Notes: generated from the letters alone by a model not told the origin. DNA of 64,000 nucleotides from Sporocytophaga myxococcoides DSM 11118 (GCF_000426725.1 NZ_KE384561.1:494445-558444); one strand, 5' to 3'; numbered from the stretch's first letter, positions 38,633 to 48,686 are shown. Made by a program: numbers and translations.

Positions 38633-39496
38633 CTAACCAAGGTAGGATTTTAATGCTTTACTCCTGGATGTATGTCTTAATCTTCTTGTAGCTTTCTCTT
38701 TGATCTGCCTTACCCGTTCTCTTGTAAGATTAAATTTCTCACCAATTTCTTCCAGGGTCATTGAGTTTTTATTATTCAACCCAAAATACAAACCTATAAC
38801 CTCTGATTCTCTCGATGATAACGTAGATAAAACCCGCTGTACTTCCATGGTAAGAGAATCAATTATTAACTGAGAATCGGGAGTTGACTCATTTACATCA
38901 GAAAGTACGTCTAGCAAGCCATTTTCTTCACCTTGAGTGAAAGGTGCATCCACCGAAACTTGGCGACCGGATACTTTGAGATCTGCAATTACCTCCTCAT
39001 TGGTTACTCCCATTAATTCTGCTACTTCCTCAGTAGATGGTTCACGTTGGAACTTTTGTTCAAGGTCTGAAAAGGCTTTTGAAATCTTGGTTAGAGAACT
39101 AACGCGATTTAAAGGCAATCTTACTATTCGTGATTGCTCTGCTAATGCTTGCATGATTGATTGACGAATCCACCAAACTGCATATGAAATAAATTTAAAT
39201 CCACGTGTCTCATCAAATTTTTGCGCTGCTTTTATTAAACCCAAATTACCTTCATTGATTAAATCTCCGAGTGTCAGCCCATTATTCTGGTATTGTTTAG
39301 CTACTGAAACTACAAAGCGTAGATTGGCTTTCGTCAGTTTTTCTAATGCCACCTGGTCTCCTTCCTTGATTCGCTTCGCAAGCTCCACTTCAACTTCAGC
39401 AGTAATCAAATCAACCTTCCCTATTTCTTGTAAATACTTGTCAAGGGATTGGCTTTCACGGTTGGTAATTTGTTTACTAATCTTAAGTTGTCTCAT
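38633..39496 (-). CDS. rpoD: RNA polymerase primary sigma factor (RpoD/SigA)
   Basis: The 287-residue protein has region 1.2 ([25 protein letters not shown]), region 2 with the core-binding and -10 recognition helices ([40 protein letters not shown]), region 3 ([21 protein letters not shown]) and region 4 ([15 protein letters not shown], then [22 protein letters not shown]). It lacks region 1.1, which is normal for the primary sigma factor of Bacteroidota. It directs core RNA polymerase to the group's unusual -33/-7 promoters. It appears monocistronic. Confidence 0.95.
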   Translation of the reverse strand: MRQLKISKQITNRESQSLDKYLQEIGKVDLITAEVEVELAKRIKEGDQVALEKLTKANLRFVVSVAKQYQNNGLTLGDLINEGNLGLIKAAQKFDETRGFKFISYAVWWIRQSIMQALAEQSRIVRLPLNRVSSLTKISKAFSDLEQKFQREPSTEEVAELMGVTNEEVIADLKVSGRQVSVDAPFTQGEENGLLDVLSDVNESTPDSQLIIDSLTMEVQRVLSTLSSRESEVIGLYFGLNNKNSMTLEEIGEKFNLTRERVRQIKEKATRRLRHTSRSKALKSYLG

Positions 39497-39814
39497 GTAT
39501 TACTATTTAGTTATAAATTAATTATCGAATAGAAATTTTACAATCCTTTAGCATAAATTTCAAAATCGCTAAATAAATCTGATTTTAGAATATGGTGCCA
39601 AAAGAAGAATTATCTCAATATACACAAATAAAGCTATATATCTAAGAAAGGATACATATTAATCGTTCAATTAATATCTGGCTTTCAGCAGCACTTGTCA
39701 ACATAGTCCAGGACTGATGTGCTAATAAGATTATCAGCGCCTATAATAAAGGAACCATGGTGCATCTGTAGCTCTGATACTTGTATAATAATTATAAAGC
39801 TGAAGGGTAAAAAA

Positions 39815-39848
39815 AAAGAAAACCACTTTACTAGAGTGGCTTTCTTTT
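39815..39848 (-). terminator. Terminator of the cold-shock gene
   Basis: AAAGAAAACCACT pairs with AGTGGCTTTCTTTT (one extra C). On the minus strand a run of T follows. It lies about 40 bp beyond the stop at 39885. Confidence 0.78.
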
Positions 39849-39884
39849 GAATCAAATTTCAAATAATATATCTATTAAGATTTC

Positions 39885-40076
39885 TTAATTCAAGACTTCA
39901 ACGTTCACCGCATTCATACCTTTTTTACCTCTCTCCATATCAAATTTAACTTGATCGTTCTCACGAATTTCGTCAATAAGACCTGAAGAGTGTACGAAGA
40001 TATCTTCTTTAGAATCTGATGATGTAATAAAACCAAATCCTTTTGCGTTGTTGAAAAATTTTACTGTTCCTTGCAT
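39885..40076 (-). CDS. Cold-shock domain protein
   Basis: This 63-residue single cold-shock domain carries both RNA-binding motifs, RNP1 KGFGFI and RNP2 DIFVH, and the usual opening GTVKFFNNAKG. The protein binds single-stranded RNA/DNA and acts as an RNA chaperone. The gene stands alone, with a long upstream non-coding region that may hold a structured leader as in other csp genes (not demonstrated). Confidence 0.95.
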   Translation of the reverse strand: MQGTVKFFNNAKGFGFITSSDSKEDIFVHSSGLIDEIRENDQVKFDMERGKKGMNAVNVEVLN

Positions 40077-40823
40077 TGTTTATATATTTATTATTAAAAA
40101 ACACTAATAGTTATGAATTGACTCCATAAGTAGCACTAATTATTCTGCTAATGTTATCTTAGAAAAGAATGATTATAAATTAAGAAAGGGTGAGAAAAAC
40201 TGAGGTATGATTAATACAGAGCAGCTAAAAAACACAATAACTTAAATGTTCAGTAAAGTTAAGTATATAATTCGAACATACCTAATAATAGAACAAATAT
40301 TTTTCTTTTAGTGTCAGGTCTTTTGACCATGATCTACTTAAATGATCTGATTGATGCCATTGCTCTATGCGGCATCAATTATAGTTCAAGCATCTTCTTA
40401 CCCTTAAAGTATATACAACTCTTTATAATTTATACTGTCAGTTTTAACATTATGTAATGAGCTTAAGAACAGGGTTTAATATTTTTTAAATTTCAGACTT
40501 TTTTTTGAGGTGTGTTCAGACTGTCCCTTAAAAGGTAGCAAGAGTTTGAGCAAGAGCAACAGGTTTGTAGCTTTATCAATGTATATTTTACCCTCTTGCT
40601 GTTGCACCATACACTTGCTGCCAAATCTCTTACTGTCTCATTGCATCTGATAAGTAAAAAATCTAAACAATTTCTAAGAATAATTTAACCTTTATTCAAA
40701 AATTTGGTTTTCCATCCTGGAATTAATATATGAGGAAAACTTCTGTATTTCCATACATCCTGCAAAAAACTGCATAATCCGAATCTACGGTTTTATAACA
40801 TTTAAGTATCAAGAAATATTTTT
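40077..40823. other. Intergenic region (747 bp) between csp and the type III PKS gene
   Basis: It contains the csp leader/promoter, a 9-bp hairpin (ATTGATGCC/GGCATCAAT, 40350-40379) with no gene next to it, and one copy of the 80-bp inverted-repeat element at 40537-40619. No ORF of note is present. Confidence 0.45.
40537..40619. repeat. Inverted-repeat element, copy 1 (upstream of PKS)
   Basis: An 83-bp imperfect palindrome begins with AGCAAGAGTTTGAGCAAGAG and ends ...ACACTTGCT. The central part reads CAACAGGTTTGTAGCTTTAT. It is the same family as the two copies at 41982-42065 and 42074-42154, but is the most diverged. The element could fold into a long hairpin in DNA or RNA. Confidence 0.82.
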
Positions 40824-41978
40824 ATGAAGAAAGAAGCACATATTTCGGGCATTGGTACTGCCCTTCCCTACCCGGTTTCAACAGAAAGAATGCTGGAAAT
40901 TGATGAAGCAATGAGAAGATTCCATGGTCAACCAGATTCAGTTATCTCCAGAATGAAAAGTTTTGTGAAAGGTACAGGCATCCATACCCGGCATTATTCA
41001 CATCCTGTCTGGATCGAAACCAATAGATCAATTGATGATTTTGAGGAAGCAAAACGCGTAGCGCTTTCACACGATATTTATACACCTAATGATTTCATCC
41101 CACCCTATTGGCAACGTATGGAAGTTTTCAATGATACAGCAATAAAACTTGCTGTTGAAGCTGCCCGCAAAGCACTTGACAATTGGGGAGGAAAAGCTTC
41201 TGACGTTACTCATATTATTACGACCTGCACAAGCGGATGGAGCGAGCCCGGTGTTGCTGTTTCTGTTATGGAAGCCTTAGGACTTTCAGATGATTGCCAG
41301 AAGGCAGAATTAAATTTTAACGGATGCTTTTGTGGCGCCACTTGCTTAAGAATCGCAAGAGACATCATTCGAGCCGGTGATGCCAAAGCAGTATTGGTTG
41401 TTGCTGTTGAAGTTGCCTCATCACATTATGACGTGAATGCCACTGATATTTCTTCACTGGTAGCACATTCCTTATTTGCAGATGGAGCTGCTGCAATAAT
41501 CCTTTCAGATGAAGGGAAATGGAAGTACACACAAACGGGAATGTCACTTGTACCTAAAAGCCAGCATTTATTAGGATTAGTGCCTCCAACAGGGCCTGAT
41601 CATACAAGCTATCGCATGACATTAAATCGTGAAGTAGGGAAAAAATTAGGTGAGTATTTCTGCGATGGAGCAGGAAGTAAGATCCTTAATAAATTGCATC
41701 CAAATTTGGATAAGCCAACACCGGCACTAGGAATTCATCCAGGAGGACCAAATATATTAGATCATGTTGGAAGTGTATTTTATGGTTTGGGCTGGCCAAC
41801 AAATGCTCTTCAGTCTTCCTATGATACATTACAAAGCATTGGAAATTTAGGTGCAGCAGCTATGATGTTTGTATTAGCAAGAAGATTGGACACTATAGAA
41901 GAAGACGAATTGATTACTCTTGCTTTTGGCCCAGGCGTAACGGTAGAGTGGGCTAAGCTTGAAAAAGTAAGCTCATAA
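40824..41978 (+). CDS. Type III polyketide synthase (chalcone/stilbene synthase family)
   Basis: This 384-residue thiolase-fold enzyme has the catalytic triad of type III PKSs in order: Cys168 in NGCFCGA, His305 in GIHPGGPNILDHV and Asn341 in SIGNLGAAAMMFVL. The C-terminal signature FGPGVTVEWAKL matches the family's GFGPG loop. Such enzymes condense malonyl-CoA units onto an acyl-CoA starter in the cytoplasm, giving pyrones, resorcinols or phloroglucinols. The starter cannot be predicted here. KAS III is the main alternative but its motifs differ at the Asn region. No methyltransferase or oxygenase is adjacent. The gene is bracketed by copies of a repeat element on both sides. Confidence 0.85.
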   Translation: MKKEAHISGIGTALPYPVSTERMLEIDEAMRRFHGQPDSVISRMKSFVKGTGIHTRHYSHPVWIETNRSIDDFEEAKRVALSHDIYTPNDFIPPYWQRMEVFNDTAIKLAVEAARKALDNWGGKASDVTHIITTCTSGWSEPGVAVSVMEALGLSDDCQKAELNFNGCFCGATCLRIARDIIRAGDAKAVLVVAVEVASSHYDVNATDISSLVAHSLFADGAAAIILSDEGKWKYTQTGMSLVPKSQHLLGLVPPTGPDHTSYRMTLNREVGKKLGEYFCDGAGSKILNKLHPNLDKPTPALGIHPGGPNILDHVGSVFYGLGWPTNALQSSYDTLQSIGNLGAAAMMFVLARRLDTIEEDELITLAFGPGVTVEWAKLEKVSS

Positions 41979-41981
41979 ATC

Positions 41982-42065
41982 AGCAAGAGTGTGAGCAACA
42001 ACAACAGGTTGTAGCTTTTTATCAAAGCTTTTTTTATCCTGTTGCTGTTGCTAATTACTGTTGCT
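41982..42065. repeat. Inverted-repeat element, copy 2 (downstream of PKS)
   Basis: This 84-bp imperfect palindrome starts 4 bp after the PKS stop: AGCAAGAGTGTGAGCAACAA ... AACAGGTTGTAGCTTTTTAT ... CCTGTTGCTGTTGC ... TGTTGCT. The arms can pair over some 25 bp, so it may also serve as the PKS terminator. Confidence 0.85.
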
Positions 42066-42073
42066 GAAAATGA

Positions 42074-42154
42074 AGCAAGAGTGTGAACAAGAGCAACAGA
42101 TTGTGCTTTTATCAAGCGCCTTTCATCCTGTTGCTCTTGCTCACCACTCTTGCT
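42074..42154. repeat. Inverted-repeat element, copy 3
   Basis: This 81-bp palindrome lies 8 bp after copy 2 in the same orientation: AGCAAGAGTGTGAACAAGAG ... CAACAGATTGTGCTTTTATC ... CCTGTTGCTCTTGCTCACCA then CTCTTGCT. Arms match nearly perfectly. Confidence 0.85.
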
Positions 42155-42366
42155 GTCCCTGTACCCCCGACAGACAATTTGTCGAACCAAATTCTCAAAA
42201 GACCTACATATACTCTACTCATTATCAAGCATTTTAAAAAGTCGACTACAAAGTCTCCTAAACTCTACAGTTTCAGGGCAGATTTAAAGTCTATTACCAT
42301 CAATATACTTTAAGACAATCCCCCAAACAAGAAGAAATATTTCAGGTTTTTTTAAAAATTATTCAC

Positions 42367-42612
42367 ATGGCTATAATACAAATCAACTTGAATATTACAA
42401 ATGCAGAGGAAGTCCTGCATGCAAAAAAGAGCGAGCTTACCAGCTTTATCGCTGATTTGGCTTTAAGTGATAAAAAGATTAAGAAAAAGGTTGAAGAAGA
42501 AGTTTGTAAACAGTTAGTAAAACAACTTAAAGAAAAAATAGAAACGGGTTTAATTGAAGAAGGAGTAAAAGCAGAACTAGAGTTTTCCATTATTACAAAA
42601 AAGAAAGTCTGA
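42367..42612 (+). CDS. Small cytoplasmic protein, unknown function
   Basis: The 81-residue protein is rich in Lys and Glu and mostly helical (AEEVLHAKKSELTSFIADLALSD, KKKVEEEVCKQLVKQLKEKIETGL), with a beta-like C-terminus (VKAELEFSIITKKKV). It has no signal peptide or membrane helix. It begins an apparent run of three plus-strand genes and ends 31 bp before the permease. No family is recognised. Confidence 0.55.
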   Translation: MAIIQINLNITNAEEVLHAKKSELTSFIADLALSDKKIKKKVEEEVCKQLVKQLKEKIETGLIEEGVKAELEFSIITKKKV

Positions 42613-42643
42613 TTTCCCTTTAGGTTTATTAAATAATAACATT

Positions 42644-43735
42644 GTGAGAAAAGATCCTTTACTTCGTTTTGTCCTGATATTATTTGCCGGCTTTCTTTTC
42701 TTTTGTGCATTGTATTTTGCCAAAAGTATATTAATACCTTTAAGCTTCTCGGCTTTGCTTTCAATGCTCATTCTCCCTTTATGCAAGAAACTGGAACACT
42801 GGAAATTCCCAAGATGGCTAGCTATACTTTCATGTTTTTTGGTAGCAATAATTATTATCGGAGCTTTTGTCACACTATTTATTTTCCAGGTTATTTCCTT
42901 TACAGACAATCTTCCCATGTATAAGGAACTTATCAATTCTAAAATCGGACATATTCAGAGATTTTTGGAAGGACTAATAAAAGTTTCTCCGAAAGACCAG
43001 ACAGCCTTCATGAAGGAAAAAATGTCTGGCTTTATGTCAAACGGTGGTGAGTATATAAAAGTCGCATTTGTAGAAACTACAGGAACTTTTGCAACTATAG
43101 GGATTGTGTTTATATGTACATTCTTTTTTTTATATTTCAGAGATAGATTTAAAAATTTTATTTTAAAAATAGCAAACCCTATCTATGAAGAAAAAACACG
43201 GATGATTATAACAGCATCAAGTAAAGTAGCTGCAAGATATCTGTCTGGTGTTTTTATAGTGATAATTATCCTGTCTGTTCTAAATTCTGTCGGACTTATG
43301 ATTATTGGTCTGGACAATGCCATATTTTTCGGAATATCAGTGGCTATATTAAATATTATACCTTATATCGGGGTTCCTATAGGGGCAGTTCTGCCAGTAG
43401 TAATGGCCTTGATCACCAGAGAATCCCTTTGGAGTGCAGTCGGGGTAATTGCTGTATTTTCTTTTAATCAGTTTATAGAAAACAATTTCCTCACTCCCAA
43501 TATTGTTGGAAACAAGGTAAACATAAATCCTCTGGCAACAATAATTGTGTTGCTAATAGGAGGTAATCTATGGGGCGTTTCCGGTATGATCATTTTTCTT
43601 CCTTTCCTAGGCGTACTAAAGATTACACTAGATCATGTAAAACCTCTCAACCCATACGCTTATCTGATCAGTACAGATGAAACAGAGACTTCAATTTTAA
43701 GTAGAATTAAATCTCTCTTTAACCGAAAGAAATGA
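42644..43735 (+). CDS. AI-2E family transporter (PerM-like)
   Basis: The 363-residue inner-membrane protein starts with GTG. Hydrophobic helices lie at about 6-40 and 55-85. A soluble segment (about 90-145) then precedes four or five helices, including LNIIPYIGVPIGAVLPVVMAL and FNQFIENNFLTPNIVGNKVNINPLATIIVLLIGGNLWG, the family signature region near the C-terminus. The family (DUF20/PerM, AI-2 exporter TqsA, Na+/H+ antiporters) has diverse transport roles; the substrate here is unknown. It is part of a same-strand run with its neighbours. Confidence 0.9.
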   Translation: MRKDPLLRFVLILFAGFLFFCALYFAKSILIPLSFSALLSMLILPLCKKLEHWKFPRWLAILSCFLVAIIIIGAFVTLFIFQVISFTDNLPMYKELINSKIGHIQRFLEGLIKVSPKDQTAFMKEKMSGFMSNGGEYIKVAFVETTGTFATIGIVFICTFFFLYFRDRFKNFILKIANPIYEEKTRMIITASSKVAARYLSGVFIVIIILSVLNSVGLMIIGLDNAIFFGISVAILNIIPYIGVPIGAVLPVVMALITRESLWSAVGVIAVFSFNQFIENNFLTPNIVGNKVNINPLATIIVLLIGGNLWGVSGMIIFLPFLGVLKITLDHVKPLNPYAYLISTDETETSILSRIKSLFNRKK

Positions 43736-43821
43736 TGAAAAGGATAGACCCTTTGTCCTTAAGCAATAACCTCTAAACATCTTAATGAACATTTGGTTGA
43801 TTTTTCAATAGTTTTCTATGA

Positions 43822-46482
43822 ATGAATCTTAAGAACCACCCATTTCTTTCTGCCTTTTTCGGAGTAATTGCGATATTTCTTATAACAGGATTTATCCTTA
43901 TAAATTTCTTCCTGGACTCTTTCGTAAAAAGTCGGATTGCTAATGAAGTATACAGGTCTTCAAAAGGTCTTTACAGTATAGAAATTAACGATTTAAACAC
44001 CCGGTTCTGGACTGGTACTGTAAATATGACAAAGGTATTGTTGTATCAGCATTCTACCAGATTGAAAACACTTAAGAGTGAACAACCGGATACAAATATT
44101 TCAACTGTAAAACTATACATTCCCGTTTTGCGCATTCGTCGGATAAGGTGGGTAAATTATTTGATAAGCAAAGATCTTCGGGTTGGTACAATAAGTATAA
44201 AATCACCTGAAATTCAGGTAAAGGGAAGTACAGTTTCAGAGCAATTCAGAGAAACAAATAAGACATTTATTGAAATACTTCCTGCGATTATTGCTGGCTT
44301 TGCCGGCTCTTTAAGAATAGAAGAGATGGATATTGAATCAGGGAAATTAAAGTATGATCTTGAAACCGAACAAAATAAAATTGTGCAAACAGCTGAGAAT
44401 ATCTTTATCGAATTAAATGATATCATAATTGATACTATCCCAAGAAAAAAAATCTTATACTCTGAAGACATCCATATCAGTCTGGGTAATTATCGCTTAA
44501 GGTCAAGTGATGACTCATACACATTGGGCATAGATAAGATTGAGGGACAGCTTTCAGATTCGACGCTGCAGTTTAAAAAATTCTATTATTCTAAATCGGA
44601 TATCATTAATAAAAAGGCTAAAGAAACTGAAGCAGTTTTTGACGAAATAAAAGGAGAACAAGTAAACTTCCGTGATTTCTTTTATAACAAAAAAATATTT
44701 ATAGGGAAGTTATCATTGGAGTCTCCCCGAATATCAACTATTTTTCATCAGGAAGAAAACAAGCAAAATGTTTCAATAAAGGGTAAGTCAGGGGGGGAAA
44801 ATAAATTATTTGTTTCCTCATTTGCCTCTGATGTTATCAGATCATTTACGATTAATGATATTGAAGCTCACAATGGAAGTATAAAAAATCTTATTTACAC
44901 AAATCAAGACTCGATATTTCAGAAAGCAAATAATGTTAACCTTCGAATCATGAAAGTTGCTGGAGAAATAATCGATTCAATCAAATTTAAAAATCCCGAC
45001 AATATATATTTGGACTTTAGTAATTATGAGTTAACCAGCTTTAATCCTGAAGTAAAAATCTCCGTTGAAAAGACAAATGCCTCTTCCTTTGACTCTACAA
45101 TAACGATATCCTATTTAGGAATAAATTATAAGGATAAAGAAAACAAGTCCGGAAAGATCTACTTTAATAATTCTGCAAATCATATTTCAGTAAAGGGATT
45201 CAACCTGCGTGCTTTTTTTGACGAGGGCAGAGTTAAACTAAAAGAGATAGTTATTAAAGATCCGAAAACAGATTTCCAGACTGTTATAAAAAAAGAAACG
45301 ACTAAAAAGAAACGACCTGCTTTTGCCAATTTTAACAAGTTCATTAAAGCTCTGGACATAGACAGAATAGCTATTGAGAATGGATCCTTCTCACATACTG
45401 CAATTACCGCTGGAGATAGTGTAGTTCACAAGTCAAAAAGTTATGCTCTGAATATAAATGGAATTTCTGCAACAATAGATAATTTACTTCCAGATGTAGC
45501 TCAAATATCAGGGGAGTTTAGAGATTATGAATTAAAGTTGGTGAAGGAAAAACTTATCCTTAAGACGGATCTTTGTTCAGTATCATCGCAAACGTCTTCG
45601 GCTGTATTAAAAAAATTCAGGATAAGTCAATATAAGCCTCATTCGCAGAAAGAAAATGTATTTAATACCTTTATAAAGGAAATCAGGATAAATCAATTTG
45701 ATATTAAAAGGACATTGTATAAGTCAGAAATTGTTGCCGGAAAAGTCTTGATGAATAGTATGAACATGAATGTGTTTTTTAAGGAAGGAAAAGGATTGAA
45801 GCCTGATTACGCAAAGTTAATGCCGAACGAAATGGCAAGAGCAATTCCATTTTATTTCAGAATAGATAAAGTTATCTTTGATAATGGACAAATAACTTTT
45901 ATGGAAAAGAAAAATGCGACAGTGCTTTTCACGTTAAATAATACAATTGCTTCCATCTTTAACCTCACGAATGATCCAAAAATCATGACCGATAAAACCC
46001 CTGCCCGCCTTATAGGAACGACAATACTGCAAAAGCAAGGAAAGCTTCACTTTAATATTTCAGTACCGCTGATGTCTCCTAAATTTGATTGCAAGTATTA
46101 TGGAAGAATGGGCCCTATGAGCGCAATTGCTTTTAACAATGTATTCACTTATACTAATATGCAAGCGGAACAAGGTCAGGTCGACTCTGCCTCCTTTAAT
46201 GTCGGTATACTCAATGGCGTCGCAAACGGAAATTTAAAATTAGTTTATCACGACTTCAAAATAAAAGCATTGGATGAAGAAGGAGAAACAAAAAGAATTA
46301 AATCCTTAATCAGTAATTTTATAATAAAAGATGGAAATCCTAATAATAATAAAAATGAGCCGGAGGTAGTAGAAGTACAAGCCACCAGGGAACCTGATGA
46401 TAGCGTATTTTCTCTGCTTTGGAGGCCTTTAAAAAAAGGGATCATCAGAACTGTAACCAAAGATACTTTTGTACGGAATTAA
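43822..46482 (+). CDS. AsmA-like large membrane-anchored protein
   Basis: The 886-residue protein has a single N-terminal hydrophobic helix (about 10-32, FFGVIAIFLITGFILINFF). A long repetitive beta-rich periplasmic region follows, with recurring patterns such as IGKLSLESPRISTIF, IEDMDIESGKLKYDLE and FNVGILNGVANGNLKLVYHDFKIKALD near the end. This is the style of AsmA/DUF748 proteins, which form long grooves that move lipids between membranes or affect outer-membrane assembly. The similarity is by architecture; no specific family signature was verified. It lies 86 bp after the permease on the same strand. Confidence 0.65.
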   Translation: MNLKNHPFLSAFFGVIAIFLITGFILINFFLDSFVKSRIANEVYRSSKGLYSIEINDLNTRFWTGTVNMTKVLLYQHSTRLKTLKSEQPDTNISTVKLYIPVLRIRRIRWVNYLISKDLRVGTISIKSPEIQVKGSTVSEQFRETNKTFIEILPAIIAGFAGSLRIEEMDIESGKLKYDLETEQNKIVQTAENIFIELNDIIIDTIPRKKILYSEDIHISLGNYRLRSSDDSYTLGIDKIEGQLSDSTLQFKKFYYSKSDIINKKAKETEAVFDEIKGEQVNFRDFFYNKKIFIGKLSLESPRISTIFHQEENKQNVSIKGKSGGENKLFVSSFASDVIRSFTINDIEAHNGSIKNLIYTNQDSIFQKANNVNLRIMKVAGEIIDSIKFKNPDNIYLDFSNYELTSFNPEVKISVEKTNASSFDSTITISYLGINYKDKENKSGKIYFNNSANHISVKGFNLRAFFDEGRVKLKEIVIKDPKTDFQTVIKKETTKKKRPAFANFNKFIKALDIDRIAIENGSFSHTAITAGDSVVHKSKSYALNINGISATIDNLLPDVAQISGEFRDYELKLVKEKLILKTDLCSVSSQTSSAVLKKFRISQYKPHSQKENVFNTFIKEIRINQFDIKRTLYKSEIVAGKVLMNSMNMNVFFKEGKGLKPDYAKLMPNEMARAIPFYFRIDKVIFDNGQITFMEKKNATVLFTLNNTIASIFNLTNDPKIMTDKTPARLIGTTILQKQGKLHFNISVPLMSPKFDCKYYGRMGPMSAIAFNNVFTYTNMQAEQGQVDSASFNVGILNGVANGNLKLVYHDFKIKALDEEGETKRIKSLISNFIIKDGNPNNNKNEPEVVEVQATREPDDSVFSLLWRPLKKGIIRTVTKDTFVRN

Positions 46483-46749
46483 ATCTCCCAAAGCTGGAGT
46501 AAAGCATTTAATATATCATCCAATTCCCTGAAAGCCCAAAAATACTATTTAAAAGAACTGCACGAAATACCTATCAAATTATTTGCAATCTTATCCCATA
46601 GAATAATTCTCTTTTTTGTTCCCTTCATAAGAGGTTAAGAAAACTTGTACTAACTAGAAATAAAACAAGGTTATTTCCATAAGCTTCTGTTTCTATTCAA
46701 AGCTATCATTTATTCCCGTTCGAAAATTTCCACTTGCATTTTTGAGTAT

Positions 46750-47889
46750 TCATTTCAAATTTAAATTATGCAATTCTTGATCAGCAACTTCCTCTTGACT
46801 TTCCTGTGCTTCAATCCCAAACTTTCGAAGCATTTTGTAATGAGATCGTACAGCGCCTAAAAAAGTTTTATTTTCCAGGTATGGAACATTAAACTCCTTG
46901 GCTGTCTGTTGAACAATAACTGATATTTTCGGATAATGCACATGACAAATTTTAGGAAAAAGGTGATGCTCTATCTGCATATTTAAGCCGCCACAAAACC
47001 AAGTGATCCAGACATTGTCTTTAGAAAAATTAGCTGTGGTTCTCATTTGATGTACTGCCCATGCTTCTTCTATATTTCCGTCAGAGTTAGGTATGGGAAA
47101 TTCAGAATCTTCTACTACATGAGCAAGTTGAAATACGATACCCATAATCCAACCTTCAACGAGATGCATTGCTATGAAGCCAATTATAAACTGCCACCAA
47201 CTTAACTGAAGTACAAGAAGAGGTAGGGCTATAAATAAAAAATAATAAACAGCTTTAAAGAAGTACATCTTTGCAATTTCTTTTTTGGGATGTTTAAAAT
47301 TCGTTCCTCCCAAATTGTTTTTATGAATCAATTGGTAGTCCTTATTAAATACCCAGGCGAGACTTGCAAATCCGTAAATCAGAAAAGCATAAATATGTTG
47401 ATACATCTGAATTTTGCATATTTTATCCTCAAGAGTAATCCTTATAAGACCCGGAGCTATCTCAATATCTCCATCATGACCGGAAATATTGGTATATGTG
47501 TGATGAATGATATTGTGACTAATATTCCATACATATGCATTCGCCCCCAGAATGTTAAAAACACAACCTAATGCTCTATTGACATAGGATTTGGACGAAT
47601 ATGCTCCGTGGATAGCATCATGACAAATATTAAATCCTACAAAGGCTGTGAACATTCCCAGGAGGATAGAAAGTAGAAACATGGATAGTAGATTAAATTT
47701 ATTCGAAAGTATTAAGCAATAAATAAAAATTAACCCGCCAAGAAAGAAAGTAGTTTTAAAATACATGAGCATATTGGCATTTTTGGTAAGCTTTTGCTCT
47801 TTGAAATAATCGTCAACTCTTCCTCTTACAGTTGAATAAAATTGAGATTTTCGTGCATCAATAAATCTTACTTTACCTGACATAGTCAA
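46750..47889 (-). CDS. Membrane fatty acid desaturase (front-end type)
   Basis: The 379-residue protein has three histidine boxes of the membrane di-iron desaturases: HDAIH at 90-94, HNIIHH at 125-130 and QIEHH near 305. The Gln at the start of the third box marks the front-end (delta-5/delta-6, linoleoyl-CoA-type) branch. Four membrane helices are visible (e.g. LLSILLGMFTAFVGFNI). There is no fused cytochrome b5, so an external electron carrier is needed. It introduces a double bond into membrane fatty acids, probably to adjust fluidity. The start could also be residue 3 (MSGKVRF). Confidence 0.9.
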   Translation of the reverse strand: MTMSGKVRFIDARKSQFYSTVRGRVDDYFKEQKLTKNANMLMYFKTTFFLGGLIFIYCLILSNKFNLLSMFLLSILLGMFTAFVGFNICHDAIHGAYSSKSYVNRALGCVFNILGANAYVWNISHNIIHHTYTNISGHDGDIEIAPGLIRITLEDKICKIQMYQHIYAFLIYGFASLAWVFNKDYQLIHKNNLGGTNFKHPKKEIAKMYFFKAVYYFLFIALPLLVLQLSWWQFIIGFIAMHLVEGWIMGIVFQLAHVVEDSEFPIPNSDGNIEEAWAVHQMRTTANFSKDNVWITWFCGGLNMQIEHHLFPKICHVHYPKISVIVQQTAKEFNVPYLENKTFLGAVRSHYKMLRKFGIEAQESQEEVADQELHNLNLK

Positions 47890-48296
47890 TAAACATTTAG
47901 CTCTTTTTTAAATATCACATTAGTAAATTATCAGAAGGATAAAACTGTAAAACAGATGAATATGTTTACTTATGTGAGTACCTGTTGCCTATCAAACACA
48001 ATAAAGGTAAAACTACAATATATGAAATGAGAAACTAAAAGCATGTTGGGAACACGTAGACTTTTACATTACTCAATTCTGTGCTTTCTGGCGCGAGGCA
48101 TCCTATTATGCCGAATCTGTGAGAAGAGAGTTAATAAATCTTATAATTTTCTTGATTATTATATTTTTTAAGCACCTCATATTCGAAAGCAACCCGTTTA
48201 TAAAAGCATCTCTGATTAAGTCAGGACTTACCTCTCTCACCGGACTTCAAATGGTAATTTAAACAGGACCATTCTTAGAACATTTCACTTATTAGT
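47890..48296. other. Divergent intergenic region (407 bp)
   Basis: It must contain the promoter of the desaturase (minus) and of the small gene at 48297 (plus). I see no ORF, repeat or strong hairpin. Confidence 0.4.
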
Positions 48297-48686
48297 ATGT
48301 TTTTTATATACAACTTAAATCAACCTATGCAAATACCTATTCTTCAAACCTATGAATTAGATTTCTATGATTCAGTAAGACTATATTTAAAGGAAGGCTC
48401 TGGTATTTTCGAATATTTACTAAGTAAGCAGAAGTTACATAATGAAAATGGCAGAATATTTATAAGGGGAAAGTTTATTAAAATAGCAACCACGGAAGAG
48501 GGAAAATCATCCAATCGCCCAAAAGCCGAAAAATATTACTTTATAGAGAACAACGATATTTCAAAACTAAAAAATCCCAATATACTGGAATTAGATACTG
48601 ACTCTGATCTTCCGGAATATATTTTGGAAATCAATCAATCCGATATTATAACAATTGAGTTACTCCTTGATTATAGTGTGAGATAA
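48297..48686 (+). CDS. Small cytoplasmic protein, unknown function
   Basis: This 129-residue protein has no leader or membrane helix. It begins either here or at the ATG ten codons on (MQIPILQTYELDFYDSV), which looks more like a natural N-terminus. Neither has an obvious ribosome-binding sequence. Notable stretches are SVRLYLKEGSGIFEYLLSKQ and YFIENNDISKLK. No domain is recognised. It is a single gene. Confidence 0.5.
   Translation: MFFIYNLNQPMQIPILQTYELDFYDSVRLYLKEGSGIFEYLLSKQKLHNENGRIFIRGKFIKIATTEEGKSSNRPKAEKYYFIENNDISKLKNPNILELDTDSDLPEYILEINQSDIITIELLLDYSVR

Larger units (their letters stand above)
41979..42366. other. Intergenic region (388 bp) with two repeat copies
   Basis: Two of the three 80-bp inverted repeats fill 41982-42154. 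The rest up to 42366 is AT-rich sequence presumably holding the promoter of the next gene. Confidence 0.5.

Noticed and set aside
40350..40379. Hairpin ATTGATGCC/GGCATCAAT as a terminator
   Set aside because: No gene ends near it and no T-run follows, so it is only mentioned within the intergenic entry.
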